From assembly GCF_000412335.2 (NCBI RefSeq), contig NZ_KE161030.1, positions 1,852,528 through 1,916,527 on the forward strand: DNA of 64,000 nucleotides, given 5' to 3'. Position 1 is the first letter of the stretch; each line of letters opens with the position of its first letter. Below, piece by piece: positions 10,456 to 19,604 of the stretch. Source of the DNA: Cedecea davisae DSM 4568. Its GTDB lineage: Bacteria > Pseudomonadota > Gammaproteobacteria > Enterobacterales > Enterobacteriaceae. The notes under the pieces were generated by a model. That model was not told the DNA's origin, did not search any database, and saw nothing but the letters and a program-made list of their open reading frames with translations. The position numbers and the translations under genes are program-made.

Positions 10456-11040
10456 ATGAACCCACATATCATTGAAGTGCCGTTAGAAAAGTCTTACCGC
10501 CTGATCAACCACGGCCCAACCGTTCTGGTCTCCGCCCATCACGATGGCGTGGACGACGTAATGACCGCAGCCTGGGCCTGTGCGCTGGATTTTACCCCTT
10601 CAAAACTGATGGTGGTGCTGGATAAAAGCACCGTCACTCGCACGTTAATTGAAAGCAGCGGCACCTTTGTGATTCAGGTGCCGTGTGCTGCCCAGCTGAA
10701 CATGACCCACTTTCTCGGCACCCACAGCCTGAAAGAGATGCCCGACAAACTGCAACAGGCGGGCGTTGAGCTGTTTCATGTTCCCGGGCACAGCGCGCCG
10801 CTGGTGGCGGGCTGCACCGCCTGGATGGTTTGTAAACTGATCCCTGAACCGCATAACCACCAGGCGCACGACCTGTTTATCGGCGAAATTATTGGCGCAT
10901 GGGCGGACGACCGCGTATTCCAGAATGGCCGCTGGTCATTTGAAACCGCCGACCCGGCGTTCCGCAGCCTGCACTACATCGCGGGCGGCCATTTTTACGC
11001 TATCGGCGAGCCGCTGGTGGTGCCAAACGTGGAGGCATAA
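10456..11040 (+). CDS. Flavin reductase family protein (FMN-binding)
   Basis: A 194-residue protein resembling the DIM6/NTAB flavin-reductase-like family, which binds FMN in a split-barrel dimer. VLVSAHHDGVDDVMTAAWA and FVIQVPCAAQL are the recognisable blocks. I chose ATG 10456 (MNPHIIEV) because CGGA lies about 9 bases upstream; an in-frame ATG at 10447 is the alternative. The substrate is unknown. It overlaps the next gene by 1 bp, so the two are probably co-transcribed, possibly downstream of arn. Confidence 0.8.
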   Translation: MNPHIIEVPLEKSYRLINHGPTVLVSAHHDGVDDVMTAAWACALDFTPSKLMVVLDKSTVTRTLIESSGTFVIQVPCAAQLNMTHFLGTHSLKEMPDKLQQAGVELFHVPGHSAPLVAGCTAWMVCKLIPEPHNHQAHDLFIGEIIGAWADDRVFQNGRWSFETADPAFRSLHYIAGGHFYAIGEPLVVPNVEA

Positions 11041-11282
11041 TGAAAAAGATTGAGCTTCCCGCCGACGACTACCGCAAATTGCGGGACTTTATTACCGACT
11101 GGCTGGAGGACAAACACGACCTCCAGCTCGGGCAGTTTGAGGCCGAGTTTTTCCTCGATGAACTGGTGAAGAAAATGGCTCCGGCTCTCTATAACAAAGG
11201 GCTGGACGACGCTCTGGCCGTGGCGCAAAGCAATATGCTGACGCTGGAAGAGCTGCTCGATTTAGAGAAGGTCATCGATTAG
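11040..11282 (+). CDS. DUF2164 family protein
   Basis: An 80-residue acidic cytoplasmic protein of the DUF2164 type (LQLGQFEAEFFLDELVKKMAPALYNKGLDDA), function unknown. Its start overlaps the previous stop by one base. Its last 11 bases overlap the convergent sensor-kinase gene, so the two 3' ends interlock without a terminator. Confidence 0.8.
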   Translation: MKKIELPADDYRKLRDFITDWLEDKHDLQLGQFEAEFFLDELVKKMAPALYNKGLDDALAVAQSNMLTLEELLDLEKVID

Positions 11283-14200
11283 CCTGCTCCTTTGCTAACC
11301 AGGCGTTTATCGCCTGGTTAAATTGCCCCACGGCGCAGGCGCACTGTAGCCATAAATCTTCGATTTCTACTTCATCTACCACGGCTTCGCGGCAGGCCAG
11401 CTCCAGTTTACGGCAGGCGGCTTCGGCCCGTTCCGCCCCGCATATTTGTACCGCCCCGGAAATGCGATGCACGCAGGAGGCCAGCTCGGGCCAGTCCTGT
11501 AGGTTCAGCAGATCTTCGGCAAGGGTTAAATCCTCCTCGTTGCTTTGCAGCGTCAGGCCCAGCAGCTCTTTCAACATGCCGCCGTCGTGGCTGCTCATGG
11601 CCTGAAGTTTTTCGATATTGACCAGTTTTTCAAGGCTTACCGGCTCCGCCTGTGCTTCCTGTTTGCTGTTCATCACGCCGGCGAGAATCGCCTCCAGCTG
11701 CGGGAGCTGGAGCGGCTTAAACAGGCAGTCATCCATACCCGCCAACATGCAGCGGGTGCGCTCTTCCGGCCAGGCGTTGGCCGTCAGTCCGAGAATAATC
11801 ACCGGCGCGGCCTGGTGCTGGCGAATAAGCCGGGTCAGCGCCGGGCCGTCCATCCCCGGCATGCTGCAATCGGTTATCACCACGTCGAAGGCATTTTCCT
11901 GCCACAGCGCCCAGGCCTCTTCGCCGTCGCGAGCCTCGGTGACCCGGTGGCCGAGGTGAGCCAGCTGGCTGCGCAGCAGCAGCCGGTTAGCAGGGTGGTC
12001 GTCGACCGCCAGAATACTCAGCGGATAATGGCGCACCGCCTGCTGGTGACTCTCGGACTGCGTCTGCTCAGGCCGCCGTTGGCTTTGCGCCACGGGTACG
12101 GTAAAACTGACTTCGGTTCCGTGTCCGTGGAGGCTTTTCATCGAAATATTGCCGCCCATCATCTGCACCAGCTGGGCGCAAATCGCCAGCCCAAGCCCGG
12201 AGCCGCTTTGCCCGCGCCCGTTCTTAGCCTGCACCCACGGGGAGAAAATATTTTCCTGCTCCTCGGCGGTGATGCCTCTCCCGCTATCCACTACGCTTAT
12301 CTTCAGCAGCACGCTGTCTGCCGGGCCGCTCTCCAGCGCCGCGATATCAACGTTAACGCAGCCCCGGTCGGTGAATTTAATCGCATTGCTTACCAGGTTC
12401 GAAAGCACCTGGCGAAAACGCAGCGGATCGATATACACCTGGTAAGGCAGTGGCGGGGATAAAATGCAGCGCAGCCGCAGGCTTTTTTGCCGCGCCAACC
12501 CTTCGAATACGCGCACTACCGGCGGCAGCAGGTCGGTAGTTCTTACCCACTCCGGGGCCAGTTCCAGGCGGCCTGACTCAATCCTCGCCATATCGAGAAT
12601 ATCGCCGATTAGCCCCATCAGGGTGCGGGCAGACTCCCAGGCTACGTGAATCGGATCTTCCTCCTCCGGCAGCTTGCCGTTGGCTTTTACCGCCAGCTCC
12701 AGCAGGCCAATAATCGCGCTGACCGGGGTGCGGATTTCATGGCTCATGGTCGCCAGAAAAGTGCTCTTCGCCCGGTTTGCCTGTTCGGCTCGCTCGCGCT
12801 CTTCCGAGAGCGCCAGGGTCAGGGTTTCGTTGTACTCCAGCTGGGCCTGCAATTTCTGCTGCGCCAGCAGGCGCGCCCGGACTTCGCGATGCAGGTAATA
12901 GACCCAAATAAGCGAAGTCAGGATCAAGATGCCCGCTACGCTAAGCACCAGCCAGAACTGGGTTTTATACAACTCCCACGTATCCAGCCGAACGTCCGGT
13001 CGGGTTTGCCATTTGTTGATGATGCTGTTGATGTCGGCGGGGGAGATATTCTCCAGTGATTTATTCAGAATGCTGAGAAGCTCCGGCTGATCGCGGGAGA
13101 CGGCGAAAGAGATCCCCGCCGTCTGGCCGCCAACGCGTCCGCCAATCTTCAGCCTGTCGCGGAAGTAGCGGTCAATCATGTAGCTGGCGCCAAACAGCGA
13201 GTGAATGGCAATATCGGCCTTGCCGTCATCGACCATTTGCATCGCAATGCTGGCATTGGCGGTTTCGATAAGGCGAATACCGGGATTAAGCTGTTGCAGT
13301 TCCGGGATCAGGCTGTTTTTGCTGACGATGGCAACGCGGGTGCCTGCCGGAAGCGGGGAGGCGTAGTTTTTTTCCTTTGCCTGAACCATCACGAATGGCG
13401 AGGTGAAATAAGCACGAGAAAACAGCAGGTTCTGGTTCCGCTCTTCGCTGTGGCTGACCGCGCCGATAAACATCGCCTTTTTATCCGTAAGCTGGTGCTC
13501 CATCGCGCTGACGGAATCCGCCGAAACCGGCTCAAAATGCAGGCCGGTACGCAGCCTGATTAACCGTAAAATATCATCCGTCACGCCATAAAAATTGCCG
13601 TTGGCATCGATCATGGTAAAGGGCGCATAGAAAGCGTTTACCGACACTTTTACCGTCGGGTGTCGTGCAAGCCACTTCTTTTCCGCCCCGGAAAACTCCA
13701 CCTGCTTGCTGACGCGCCAAAGGTTAGCCCGCTCGCTCCACTGCTGGAGGATCACCTGATGCTGAATGCGTGGAATGGACTCCAGGGCACGATTCACCGC
13801 CCGCATCAGCGGCAGATCTTCGCTGCGCAATACAAAATGACTGCCGGTTTCCCGCTCGGGGTAGACCCGCTGAAAAGCGAGGAAATGCGAGTAATTACGC
13901 TCGAGCAAATAGGAGGTGGTCACCAGGTTGCCGATGTAAAAATCATTTTCCTCAAAGGCAACCGAGGCCATGGCCTGTTCGTCGGTAGAAAAATGGCGGA
14001 TGATCACGCCGGGAAAATTTTGCTCTATCCAGCTGTCGTCCACGTACCAGCGGGCAATCGCCAGCCGCATGCCCGGCCGGTAGCGGAAGGGCGCGACATT
14101 GCTGCTTTTTCTGTGAACCAGTACCGGGTGGTCGCTAATAAAGTTGCCGGATGTGGCAAACTTTGAATGCTGAGGCAGCACTTTACCCGAAGGGTCGGCA

Positions 14201-14559
14201 ACCATATCTACTTTGTGCTGCGCCAGCGCGCTTAACGCCGCCTCGCGGTCGGCAAACATCTGCACGTTGACGCGCAGACCCAGGTATTGCGCTATCAGGT
14301 GGATGTAGTCGGCTATCATCCCCTCATAGCGACTGTTTCCCGTATACAGGTAAAGCGGTGGGATCTCAGGCTGCCAGACCGCAACGTGCAGCTCGCGCTT
14401 GTTCCCAAGCCAGCGCCAGTCCTTGTCGTCGAGGGTAAAGGCTTTAGGCTGGTAGCTTTCACGGCTCAGGATATGCAGGCGCTCCGGTTCTGCGGAGCGT
14501 TCGGCCTGCGCCGGAGGGAGGATTAACAAGCTAAGCAGCAGGAGAAAAAAATTGAACAT
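11272..14559 (-). CDS. BvgS/EvgS-like unorthodox hybrid sensor kinase (two solute-binding domains)
   Basis: A 1095-residue membrane phosphorelay kinase. In order it has a signal peptide (MFNFFLLLLSLLILPPAQA), two periplasmic SBP_bac_3 Venus-flytrap domains (about 40-265 and 290-515), one membrane helix (about 533-553), HisKA with H607 in MSHEIRTP, a HATPase with GSGLGLAIC, a receiver with phospho-acceptor D897 (VITDCSMPG), and an Hpt domain with H1031. This is the BvgS/EvgS domain plan, without an obvious PAS domain. I chose ATG 14559 rather than 14595 because it gives a clean signal peptide 4 bp after the response-regulator stop. The ligand is unknown. Co-transcribed with its regulator and oriented away from the fimbrial operon. 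Confidence 0.9.
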   Translation of the reverse strand: MFNFFLLLLSLLILPPAQAERSAEPERLHILSRESYQPKAFTLDDKDWRWLGNKRELHVAVWQPEIPPLYLYTGNSRYEGMIADYIHLIAQYLGLRVNVQMFADREAALSALAQHKVDMVADPSGKVLPQHSKFATSGNFISDHPVLVHRKSSNVAPFRYRPGMRLAIARWYVDDSWIEQNFPGVIIRHFSTDEQAMASVAFEENDFYIGNLVTTSYLLERNYSHFLAFQRVYPERETGSHFVLRSEDLPLMRAVNRALESIPRIQHQVILQQWSERANLWRVSKQVEFSGAEKKWLARHPTVKVSVNAFYAPFTMIDANGNFYGVTDDILRLIRLRTGLHFEPVSADSVSAMEHQLTDKKAMFIGAVSHSEERNQNLLFSRAYFTSPFVMVQAKEKNYASPLPAGTRVAIVSKNSLIPELQQLNPGIRLIETANASIAMQMVDDGKADIAIHSLFGASYMIDRYFRDRLKIGGRVGGQTAGISFAVSRDQPELLSILNKSLENISPADINSIINKWQTRPDVRLDTWELYKTQFWLVLSVAGILILTSLIWVYYLHREVRARLLAQQKLQAQLEYNETLTLALSEERERAEQANRAKSTFLATMSHEIRTPVSAIIGLLELAVKANGKLPEEEDPIHVAWESARTLMGLIGDILDMARIESGRLELAPEWVRTTDLLPPVVRVFEGLARQKSLRLRCILSPPLPYQVYIDPLRFRQVLSNLVSNAIKFTDRGCVNVDIAALESGPADSVLLKISVVDSGRGITAEEQENIFSPWVQAKNGRGQSGSGLGLAICAQLVQMMGGNISMKSLHGHGTEVSFTVPVAQSQRRPEQTQSESHQQAVRHYPLSILAVDDHPANRLLLRSQLAHLGHRVTEARDGEEAWALWQENAFDVVITDCSMPGMDGPALTRLIRQHQAAPVIILGLTANAWPEERTRCMLAGMDDCLFKPLQLPQLEAILAGVMNSKQEAQAEPVSLEKLVNIEKLQAMSSHDGGMLKELLGLTLQSNEEDLTLAEDLLNLQDWPELASCVHRISGAVQICGAERAEAACRKLELACREAVVDEVEIEDLWLQCACAVGQFNQAINAWLAKEQANR

Positions 14560-14563
14560 CGGT

Positions 14564-15187
14564 TTAATCCAGGCTGTGGCGGCGGGCAAAATCAATCAGC
14601 TCGAGGGTGCTGCTGACCTGAAGCTTGGTCATGATGCGGGTTTTATAGGTGCTGACCGTTTTGTTACTGATGTGCATTTTGTCGGAGATATCCATGATTT
14701 TTACCCCCCGGCTCAGGTAACAAAGCACCTGTAGCTCGCGGTTGGACAGTCTTTTTACGGCCTCAACTTCGCTCGCAGGTCGGCTGTTTTTCGCGCTGGC
14801 CTGGCGGCGTAGCGGAAAATAACCATAGCCGCGCTCTACGGCACGTACCGCATCCTGTAATTCGTCCAGATTATTGCCCTTGCCGACAAAACCATCCGCG
14901 CCGCTATTCATGCAGCGGCTTAAATAATGCTCGTCATCGCGCCCGGTTAGCACTAATAGGCGGCCAGAGAAGTCGTGGTTTCTTAATTTTTCTATTAATT
15001 CCACGCCGCTCAATCCGGGAATATCTAAATCCACGACGACAATTTCGGGGTTTAATTTTTGAATTAATTTAAATGCCTCCGAGCCGTCGCCGGATTCGGC
15101 AAGGATTTGATGACCGTCTTTTTCCAGCAGCATGCGAATAGCCAGACGCGCCATCGGATGGTCGTCTATTATCAACAGGGTCGCCAT
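14564..15187 (-). CDS. EvgA/BvgA-like response regulator (NarL/FixJ family)
   Basis: A 207-residue regulator with an N-terminal receiver (IIDDHP acid pocket, phospho-acceptor D53 in VVVDLDIPG, GKG near residue 100) and a C-terminal LuxR-type helix-turn-helix (LSNRELQVLCYLSRG, ISNKTVSTYKTRIM). It precedes the hybrid kinase gene by 4 bp and is divergent from the fimbrial operon across a 551-bp gap. The natural hypothesis is that it controls the fimbriae, as BvgA does in Bordetella. Confidence 0.9.
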   Translation of the reverse strand: MATLLIIDDHPMARLAIRMLLEKDGHQILAESGDGSEAFKLIQKLNPEIVVVDLDIPGLSGVELIEKLRNHDFSGRLLVLTGRDDEHYLSRCMNSGADGFVGKGNNLDELQDAVRAVERGYGYFPLRRQASAKNSRPASEVEAVKRLSNRELQVLCYLSRGVKIMDISDKMHISNKTVSTYKTRIMTKLQVSSTLELIDFARRHSLD

Positions 15188-15738
15188 TATTCTTCCTCGA
15201 GTTTATTTTCTTTATAAAGGCTGACATAAAATGGCCGTTTATATCAACTGATAAAATAATGCATACTTTTCTTGTCGTCCTTTGTCGATTGTTAATGCTG
15301 CCCGCCATTCGCGCTGGGTGCGGGGCTGTTGCGGCTCAGCAAGGTGTGTTTGTAGTCCTGGGATGACAGAAATTGATGACTTTGATGACAATGCTCTGAC
15401 GCCATTCTGAATGTTTAATTATTTGGTGGGCGTATAGTGAGTTCCACAAGGCGGGAATATATCGGAGCGTATATTTACCAAACTTACCGCAAAGGATTTG
15501 CGACTGGTTCATGCAGCGCGGAATAATGATTGGTTAACCTTTTATACTTGCTTGGTGTTAATTGATGTTCGCAGCGTGACCCGCTTTGCTAATTAACTAC
15601 AGGAATGACCGGTAACTCACTGCCTTTTCTTTAAAGAAAAGTTTTGAATGCGCATCTTTCATAAACCAATACGGTTATGCAGGAAGGTTAATACGGTGTC
15701 CGGCGTTGAACTTCATTTATTCACAGGAATCATGTTTT
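15188..15738. other. Divergent control region between regulator and fimbrial operon
   Basis: This 551-bp AT-rich interval has no credible gene. It holds three GATGAC motifs in one orientation (15362-15367, 15375-15380, 15384-15389) and an 18-bp perfect palindrome at 15624-15641. I saw no pair of long inverted repeats of the kind used by invertible fim switches, and no recombinase gene nearby, so phase variation by inversion is not supported. A promoter for each flanking gene must lie here; none is clear enough to place. Confidence 0.5.
15624..15641. promoter_or_regulatory. 18-bp perfect palindrome upstream of fimbrial operon
   Basis: CTTTTCTTTAAAGAAAAG is fully self-complementary and sits about 98 bp before the major pilin start. 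It could be an operator or part of the leader RNA. No known regulator consensus was recognised. Confidence 0.45.
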
Positions 15739-16266
15739 ATGAAAAAGCAATTACACGCTCTGGCATTACTTTCCGTTATCAGCGGTGCGGCAGTTTCAAC
15801 GGCTAACGCAGCCGACGGCACCATTCAGTTTAACGGTGAAATCATCGATGCAGCCTGTACCGTCTCTCCGGCAAGCGCCAGCCAGACCGTTACTCTGGGG
15901 CAGGTAAGCGATAAAGCGTTTGCCGCGCAGGGCGACACCGCTGGCGCAACGGCCTTCCAGATTGACCTGACCAGCTGCCCGGCGACCGTCACCAGCGCAA
16001 CCGTGAAGTTCGACGGTACAGCATATCAGGGCGACAACTCCGCGCTGGCGCTGACCCAGGCTCCGGGCGCAGCTACCGGCGTAGGCATTCAGATCCGCAA
16101 TGCGGACAACTCCGTGCTGCCGCTGTTCACGCCTTCCCAGAGCATCGCACTGGCTCAGACAGGCACCAACACGCTGAAATTCAACGCGGCCTATGTGGCT
16201 AAAGCGGCAACCGTGACCGCAGGTCCGGCCAACGCCACCGCAACGTTCAGCGTGGTTTACAACTGA
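15739..16266 (+). CDS. Type 1-like fimbrial major subunit (FimA family)
   Basis: A 175-residue pilin with a signal peptide ending at about ANA (residue 23) followed by the mature N-terminal donor strand (DGTIQFNGEI). The two cysteines expected for the pilin disulfide are present (DAACTVSP and LTSCPAT), and the penultimate tyrosine motif FSVVYN ends the protein. The chosen ATG has AGGAAT about 8 bases upstream and gives the clean signal peptide; an in-frame start 33 bp earlier is unlikely. First gene of the chaperone/usher operon, followed by an attenuator-like terminator. Confidence 0.93.
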   Translation: MKKQLHALALLSVISGAAVSTANAADGTIQFNGEIIDAACTVSPASASQTVTLGQVSDKAFAAQGDTAGATAFQIDLTSCPATVTSATVKFDGTAYQGDNSALALTQAPGAATGVGIQIRNADNSVLPLFTPSQSIALAQTGTNTLKFNAAYVAKAATVTAGPANATATFSVVYN

Positions 16267-16285
16267 TTGCTCTAAGCAATTACTC

Positions 16286-16312
16286 CAGCCGGCCTGCGGG
16301 TCGGCTTTTTTT
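16286..16312 (+). terminator. Terminator/attenuator after the major pilin gene
   Basis: AGCCG (16287-16291) pairs with CGGCT (16302-16306), followed by seven T residues. It lies between the pilin and chaperone genes, so it probably reduces transcription of the assembly and tip genes relative to the major subunit, as is usual in fimbrial operons. Confidence 0.7.
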
Positions 16313-16334
16313 CCCTCTCTCTGGAGTCTCTATT

Positions 16335-17018
16335 GTGAAGACAAAACTCTCTTCTCTGCTGTTAGCAGGCTTACTCGCAGGAAGCGGTATTGCTCACGCT
16401 GGCGTTGTCGTTGGCGGCACGCGAGTTATTTACGACGGTGAGAAAAAAGAAGCGGCAATCGGTATCGACAACCCGGACGCCTCTCCGTACCTGATTCAGT
16501 CGTGGGTGGAAAACGAAGCGGGCAATAGCGATAAGCGCAGCTTTATCGTCACGCCGCCGCTGTTCCGCCTCGACGCCAAACAAAAGAACACCCTGCGTAT
16601 CATGCAGGCCGGTGCCAGTTTGCCAGCGGATCGTGAAACGCTGTTCTGGCTGAACATAAAGTCTATTCCGGCGACCGATGCTTCGGCGGCTGAAAACACC
16701 TTACAGCTCGCAATTAATACCCGCATCAAGCTGATTTATCGCCCGGCGGCGCTGAAGGGTGAAACGCCGGAAAACGCCAGCGGCCAGCTTAAATGGGCGC
16801 GCCAGGGCCAGGCTCTGTCCGTAACCAACCCGACGCCTTATTACATCAATTTCCAGTCGGTCAGCATCGGCGGCCGTCAGCTCGACAAGGCCACTTACGT
16901 TGCGCCACGCTCCTCGGCCCGTATTGAACTGCCGGCAGACGCGCGCGGCAGCCAGGTTGAATGGAAAGTCATCAGCGACTACGGCGCCGTTGGCGCAGTC
17001 CACAAAGCCTCTCTTTAA
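16335..17018 (+). CDS. Periplasmic fimbrial chaperone (PapD/FimC family)
   Basis: A 227-residue two-domain immunoglobulin-like chaperone that holds pilins by donor-strand complementation. It starts with GTG; this start gives an ideal signal peptide (about MKTKLSSLLLAGLLAGSGIAHA) and has TGGAG 8 bases upstream. Family motifs include GTRVIYDGEKKEAAIGIDN in the first domain, FIVTPPLFRLDAKQKNTLRI in the G1 strand, and RIKLIYRP at the domain boundary. Lies 17 bp after the attenuator and 26 bp before the usher start. Confidence 0.93.
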   Translation: MKTKLSSLLLAGLLAGSGIAHAGVVVGGTRVIYDGEKKEAAIGIDNPDASPYLIQSWVENEAGNSDKRSFIVTPPLFRLDAKQKNTLRIMQAGASLPADRETLFWLNIKSIPATDASAAENTLQLAINTRIKLIYRPAALKGETPENASGQLKWARQGQALSVTNPTPYYINFQSVSIGGRQLDKATYVAPRSSARIELPADARGSQVEWKVISDYGAVGAVHKASL

Positions 17019-17044
17019 AGAACCGAATCCGCTGGAATAAAATT

Positions 17045-19579
17045 ATGCCCTTTTTTGCTTGCTCCGGAAAAACGCGGCCAACCTTACTGGCTACCACTAT
17101 CGCACTGCTCCTGTCTTCGCTTGCGGCTGAGGCAAAGGATTACTTTAATCCCGCGCTGCTTCAGCACACCGGCGAAGGCGGCACCGCACCCGATCTCTCG
17201 GCGTTTGAAAACGGCGGCCAGCTTCCGGGCAGCTACCCGGTGGACATCTACCTCAACGGCGAGCAGGTAGACAGCAAGGCGGTAACGTTTTTCCAGACCG
17301 CAGATAAGGGTCTGCAGCCGTGCCTGACCGTGGCCGATCTGGCGCAGTACGGCGTGCGCGTGGATTTATATCCAGAACTGCAAGTGGTGGGTGAAAACTG
17401 CGCTTCGCTTGCGGCCATTCCCGAAGGCAGCGCCGAGTTCGTTTTCAGCGCCCAGCGCCTTGACCTTTCTATTCCTCAGGCGGCTGTTAGCCCGCGCATT
17501 CGCGGCTATGTCCCGCCTTCGCAGTGGGATGAGGGAATTAATGCAGCCCTGCTGAACTACAGCTTTAGCGGCATGAGCGAGCTGGAAGGCCAGCGCGGCG
17601 GTTCGGGCGGTAGCCAGTATCTGAACCTGAGGCCGGGTATTAACCTTGGCCCGTGGCGCCTGCGCAACTACTCAACCTGGTCACGCAGCAACGGCGAGAA
17701 TGATAAATGGAGCACGGTTTACAGCTACGCCCAGCGCAGTATCGTGCCGTTCAAAAGCCAGCTTACGCTGGGCGAAAGCCTCGCGCCGTCGGACGTATTC
17801 GACAGCGTGCCGTTTCGCGGCGCACAGCTGGCTTCCGATGACGAAATGCTGCCGGAAAGCCAGCGCGGTTATGCCCCGGTGGTGCGCGGCATCGCACGGA
17901 GCAACAGCGCGCAGGTTATCATTCGCCAGAACGGGTATGTCATTTACCAGACCACGGTGCCGGCAGGCCCGTTCGAAATTACCGATATGTTCCCGACCGG
18001 GGGCAGCGGCGACCTGTACGTCACGGTAAAAGAAGCGGACGGTAGCGAGCAGAGCATGGTGGTGCCTTTTGCCTCCTTGCCGGTATTGCAGCGCGAAGGG
18101 CGGCTGCGCTTTAGCCTGACCGGCGGCCAGTACCGCACATACGACAGCAGCGTTGAAAAAACCATGTTTGGGCAGGGCACCGCAATTTATGGCGTCGGCA
18201 AAGGCATGACGATATACGGCGGCGCGCAGCTGGCTGAGCATTACCGCTCGTTTGCCGCAGGCGTCGGGCAGAACCTCGGCGTTATCGGCGCTATTTCCGC
18301 CGACGTAACGCAATCCTGGGGCCAGCCGAAGGAGCAGGAAGCCAGCCAGGGGCAGTCGTGGCGCGTGCGCTACAGTAAAAGCCTCGCCGAGACGGGAACC
18401 CACGTCGCCATTGCCGGTTATCGCTACTCCACCGAGGGCTTTGCTTCGCTGTCGGACGTGCTGGAAACTTATCGTGATAATCCGTACACCCTGAGAAACG
18501 ACAGAAAACGTAACCGGGCGGAACTGACGCTGAGCCAGGATCTCGGTGACGAACGCGGCTATTTATCCGTCGGCGCGATTAGCGAGGATTACTGGAATGG
18601 CGCACGCAAAACCTCCTCCTGGAGCGTGGGCTACAACAACAGCTGGAACGGCGTCAGCTATAGCCTCAACTATGCCCTGAATCGCAATACCTCCCAGGCC
18701 GGAGCGGCGACGGAGTACGGCAAAACCTACGATCGTGACCAGGTTGTCTCGCTGAATATCAGCCTGCCGCTTGGCCGCTGGCTGAGCAACAGCTACGCCA
18801 GCTACGGCATTAGCAGCAGCAAGTCCCGCGGCACGGTGAATACCGTCGGCCTGAACGGCACCGCGCTGGAAGGTAATAACCTTAACTGGAACGTGACCCA
18901 GGGCTATGCCTCGCGCGAGCGCGAAAATTCAGGCTACACCAGCCTTAACTATCGCGGCACCTACGGGGAAGTTAACGGCGGTTACAGCTACGCCAGCGGG
19001 CAGCGCAACCTGAACTACGGCGTGCAGGGTTCGATTGTGGCGCACGCGGACGGCATCACCGCCGGGCAGCAGCTTGGCGAGACGTTTGGCCTGGTCAAAG
19101 TGCCGGGGGCTTCCGGCGTGGCGGTGAATAACCAGACCGGCGTGAAAACCGACTATCGTGGTTACGCCCTGGTGCCGAACTTAATGCCGTACCGCCATAA
19201 CGACGTCACGTTGAGTACCGAAAGCCTGAAAGAAAACGTCGATCTTGAGCAAACCAACCGTAGCGTGGTGCCTACTCGCGGAGCCGTAGTGCGCGCCGAT
19301 TACCGCGCCCAGGTCGGCCTGCGCGTGTTAATGACCCTGATTCGCGCGAACGGCAAAGCCGTCCCGTTTGGCGCTACGGTCGCCAATGAAGCCGAGCGCA
19401 GCGGCGGCAGCGGTATCGTCGGCGACGGCGGCCAGGTCTATCTCGCCGGTTTACAGCCTAAAGGCACGCTGCTGGTGCAGTGGGGCAAAGGAGCAGATAG
19501 CCGGTGCCGGGTCAGCTACAGCCTTAATCATGACGAGGCGACTGCGGCTATTGCCTCCCTTGACGCACAGTGTCGCTAA
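17045..19579 (+). CDS. Fimbrial outer-membrane usher (FimD/PapC family)
   Basis: An 844-residue usher that forms the outer-membrane pore and assembles pilin subunits. Signal peptide to about residue 30; N-terminal domain with DYFNPALL and the paired cysteines CLTVADL / NCASL; a 24-stranded barrel with plug; C-terminal domains ending SYSLNHDEATAAIASLDAQCR with the terminal cysteine. I placed the start at 17045 (MPFFACSGKT) because the longer frame opens inside the chaperone gene and lacks a signal peptide. Length is typical. Confidence 0.93.
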   Translation: MPFFACSGKTRPTLLATTIALLLSSLAAEAKDYFNPALLQHTGEGGTAPDLSAFENGGQLPGSYPVDIYLNGEQVDSKAVTFFQTADKGLQPCLTVADLAQYGVRVDLYPELQVVGENCASLAAIPEGSAEFVFSAQRLDLSIPQAAVSPRIRGYVPPSQWDEGINAALLNYSFSGMSELEGQRGGSGGSQYLNLRPGINLGPWRLRNYSTWSRSNGENDKWSTVYSYAQRSIVPFKSQLTLGESLAPSDVFDSVPFRGAQLASDDEMLPESQRGYAPVVRGIARSNSAQVIIRQNGYVIYQTTVPAGPFEITDMFPTGGSGDLYVTVKEADGSEQSMVVPFASLPVLQREGRLRFSLTGGQYRTYDSSVEKTMFGQGTAIYGVGKGMTIYGGAQLAEHYRSFAAGVGQNLGVIGAISADVTQSWGQPKEQEASQGQSWRVRYSKSLAETGTHVAIAGYRYSTEGFASLSDVLETYRDNPYTLRNDRKRNRAELTLSQDLGDERGYLSVGAISEDYWNGARKTSSWSVGYNNSWNGVSYSLNYALNRNTSQAGAATEYGKTYDRDQVVSLNISLPLGRWLSNSYASYGISSSKSRGTVNTVGLNGTALEGNNLNWNVTQGYASRERENSGYTSLNYRGTYGEVNGGYSYASGQRNLNYGVQGSIVAHADGITAGQQLGETFGLVKVPGASGVAVNNQTGVKTDYRGYALVPNLMPYRHNDVTLSTESLKENVDLEQTNRSVVPTRGAVVRADYRAQVGLRVLMTLIRANGKAVPFGATVANEAERSGGSGIVGDGGQVYLAGLQPKGTLLVQWGKGADSRCRVSYSLNHDEATAAIASLDAQCR

Positions 19580-19604
19580 GCGCGGCTTCGGATAAGAGAT
19601 AACG

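Noticed and set aside
11545-12462. 305-codon plus-strand ORF
   Set aside because: Antisense of the hybrid kinase receiver and HATPase regions; composition is typical of a shadow frame.
15188-15738. Invertible fim-type phase switch upstream of the pilin gene
   Set aside because: No pair of matching inverted repeats at a suitable distance and no tyrosine recombinase gene in the neighbourhood.
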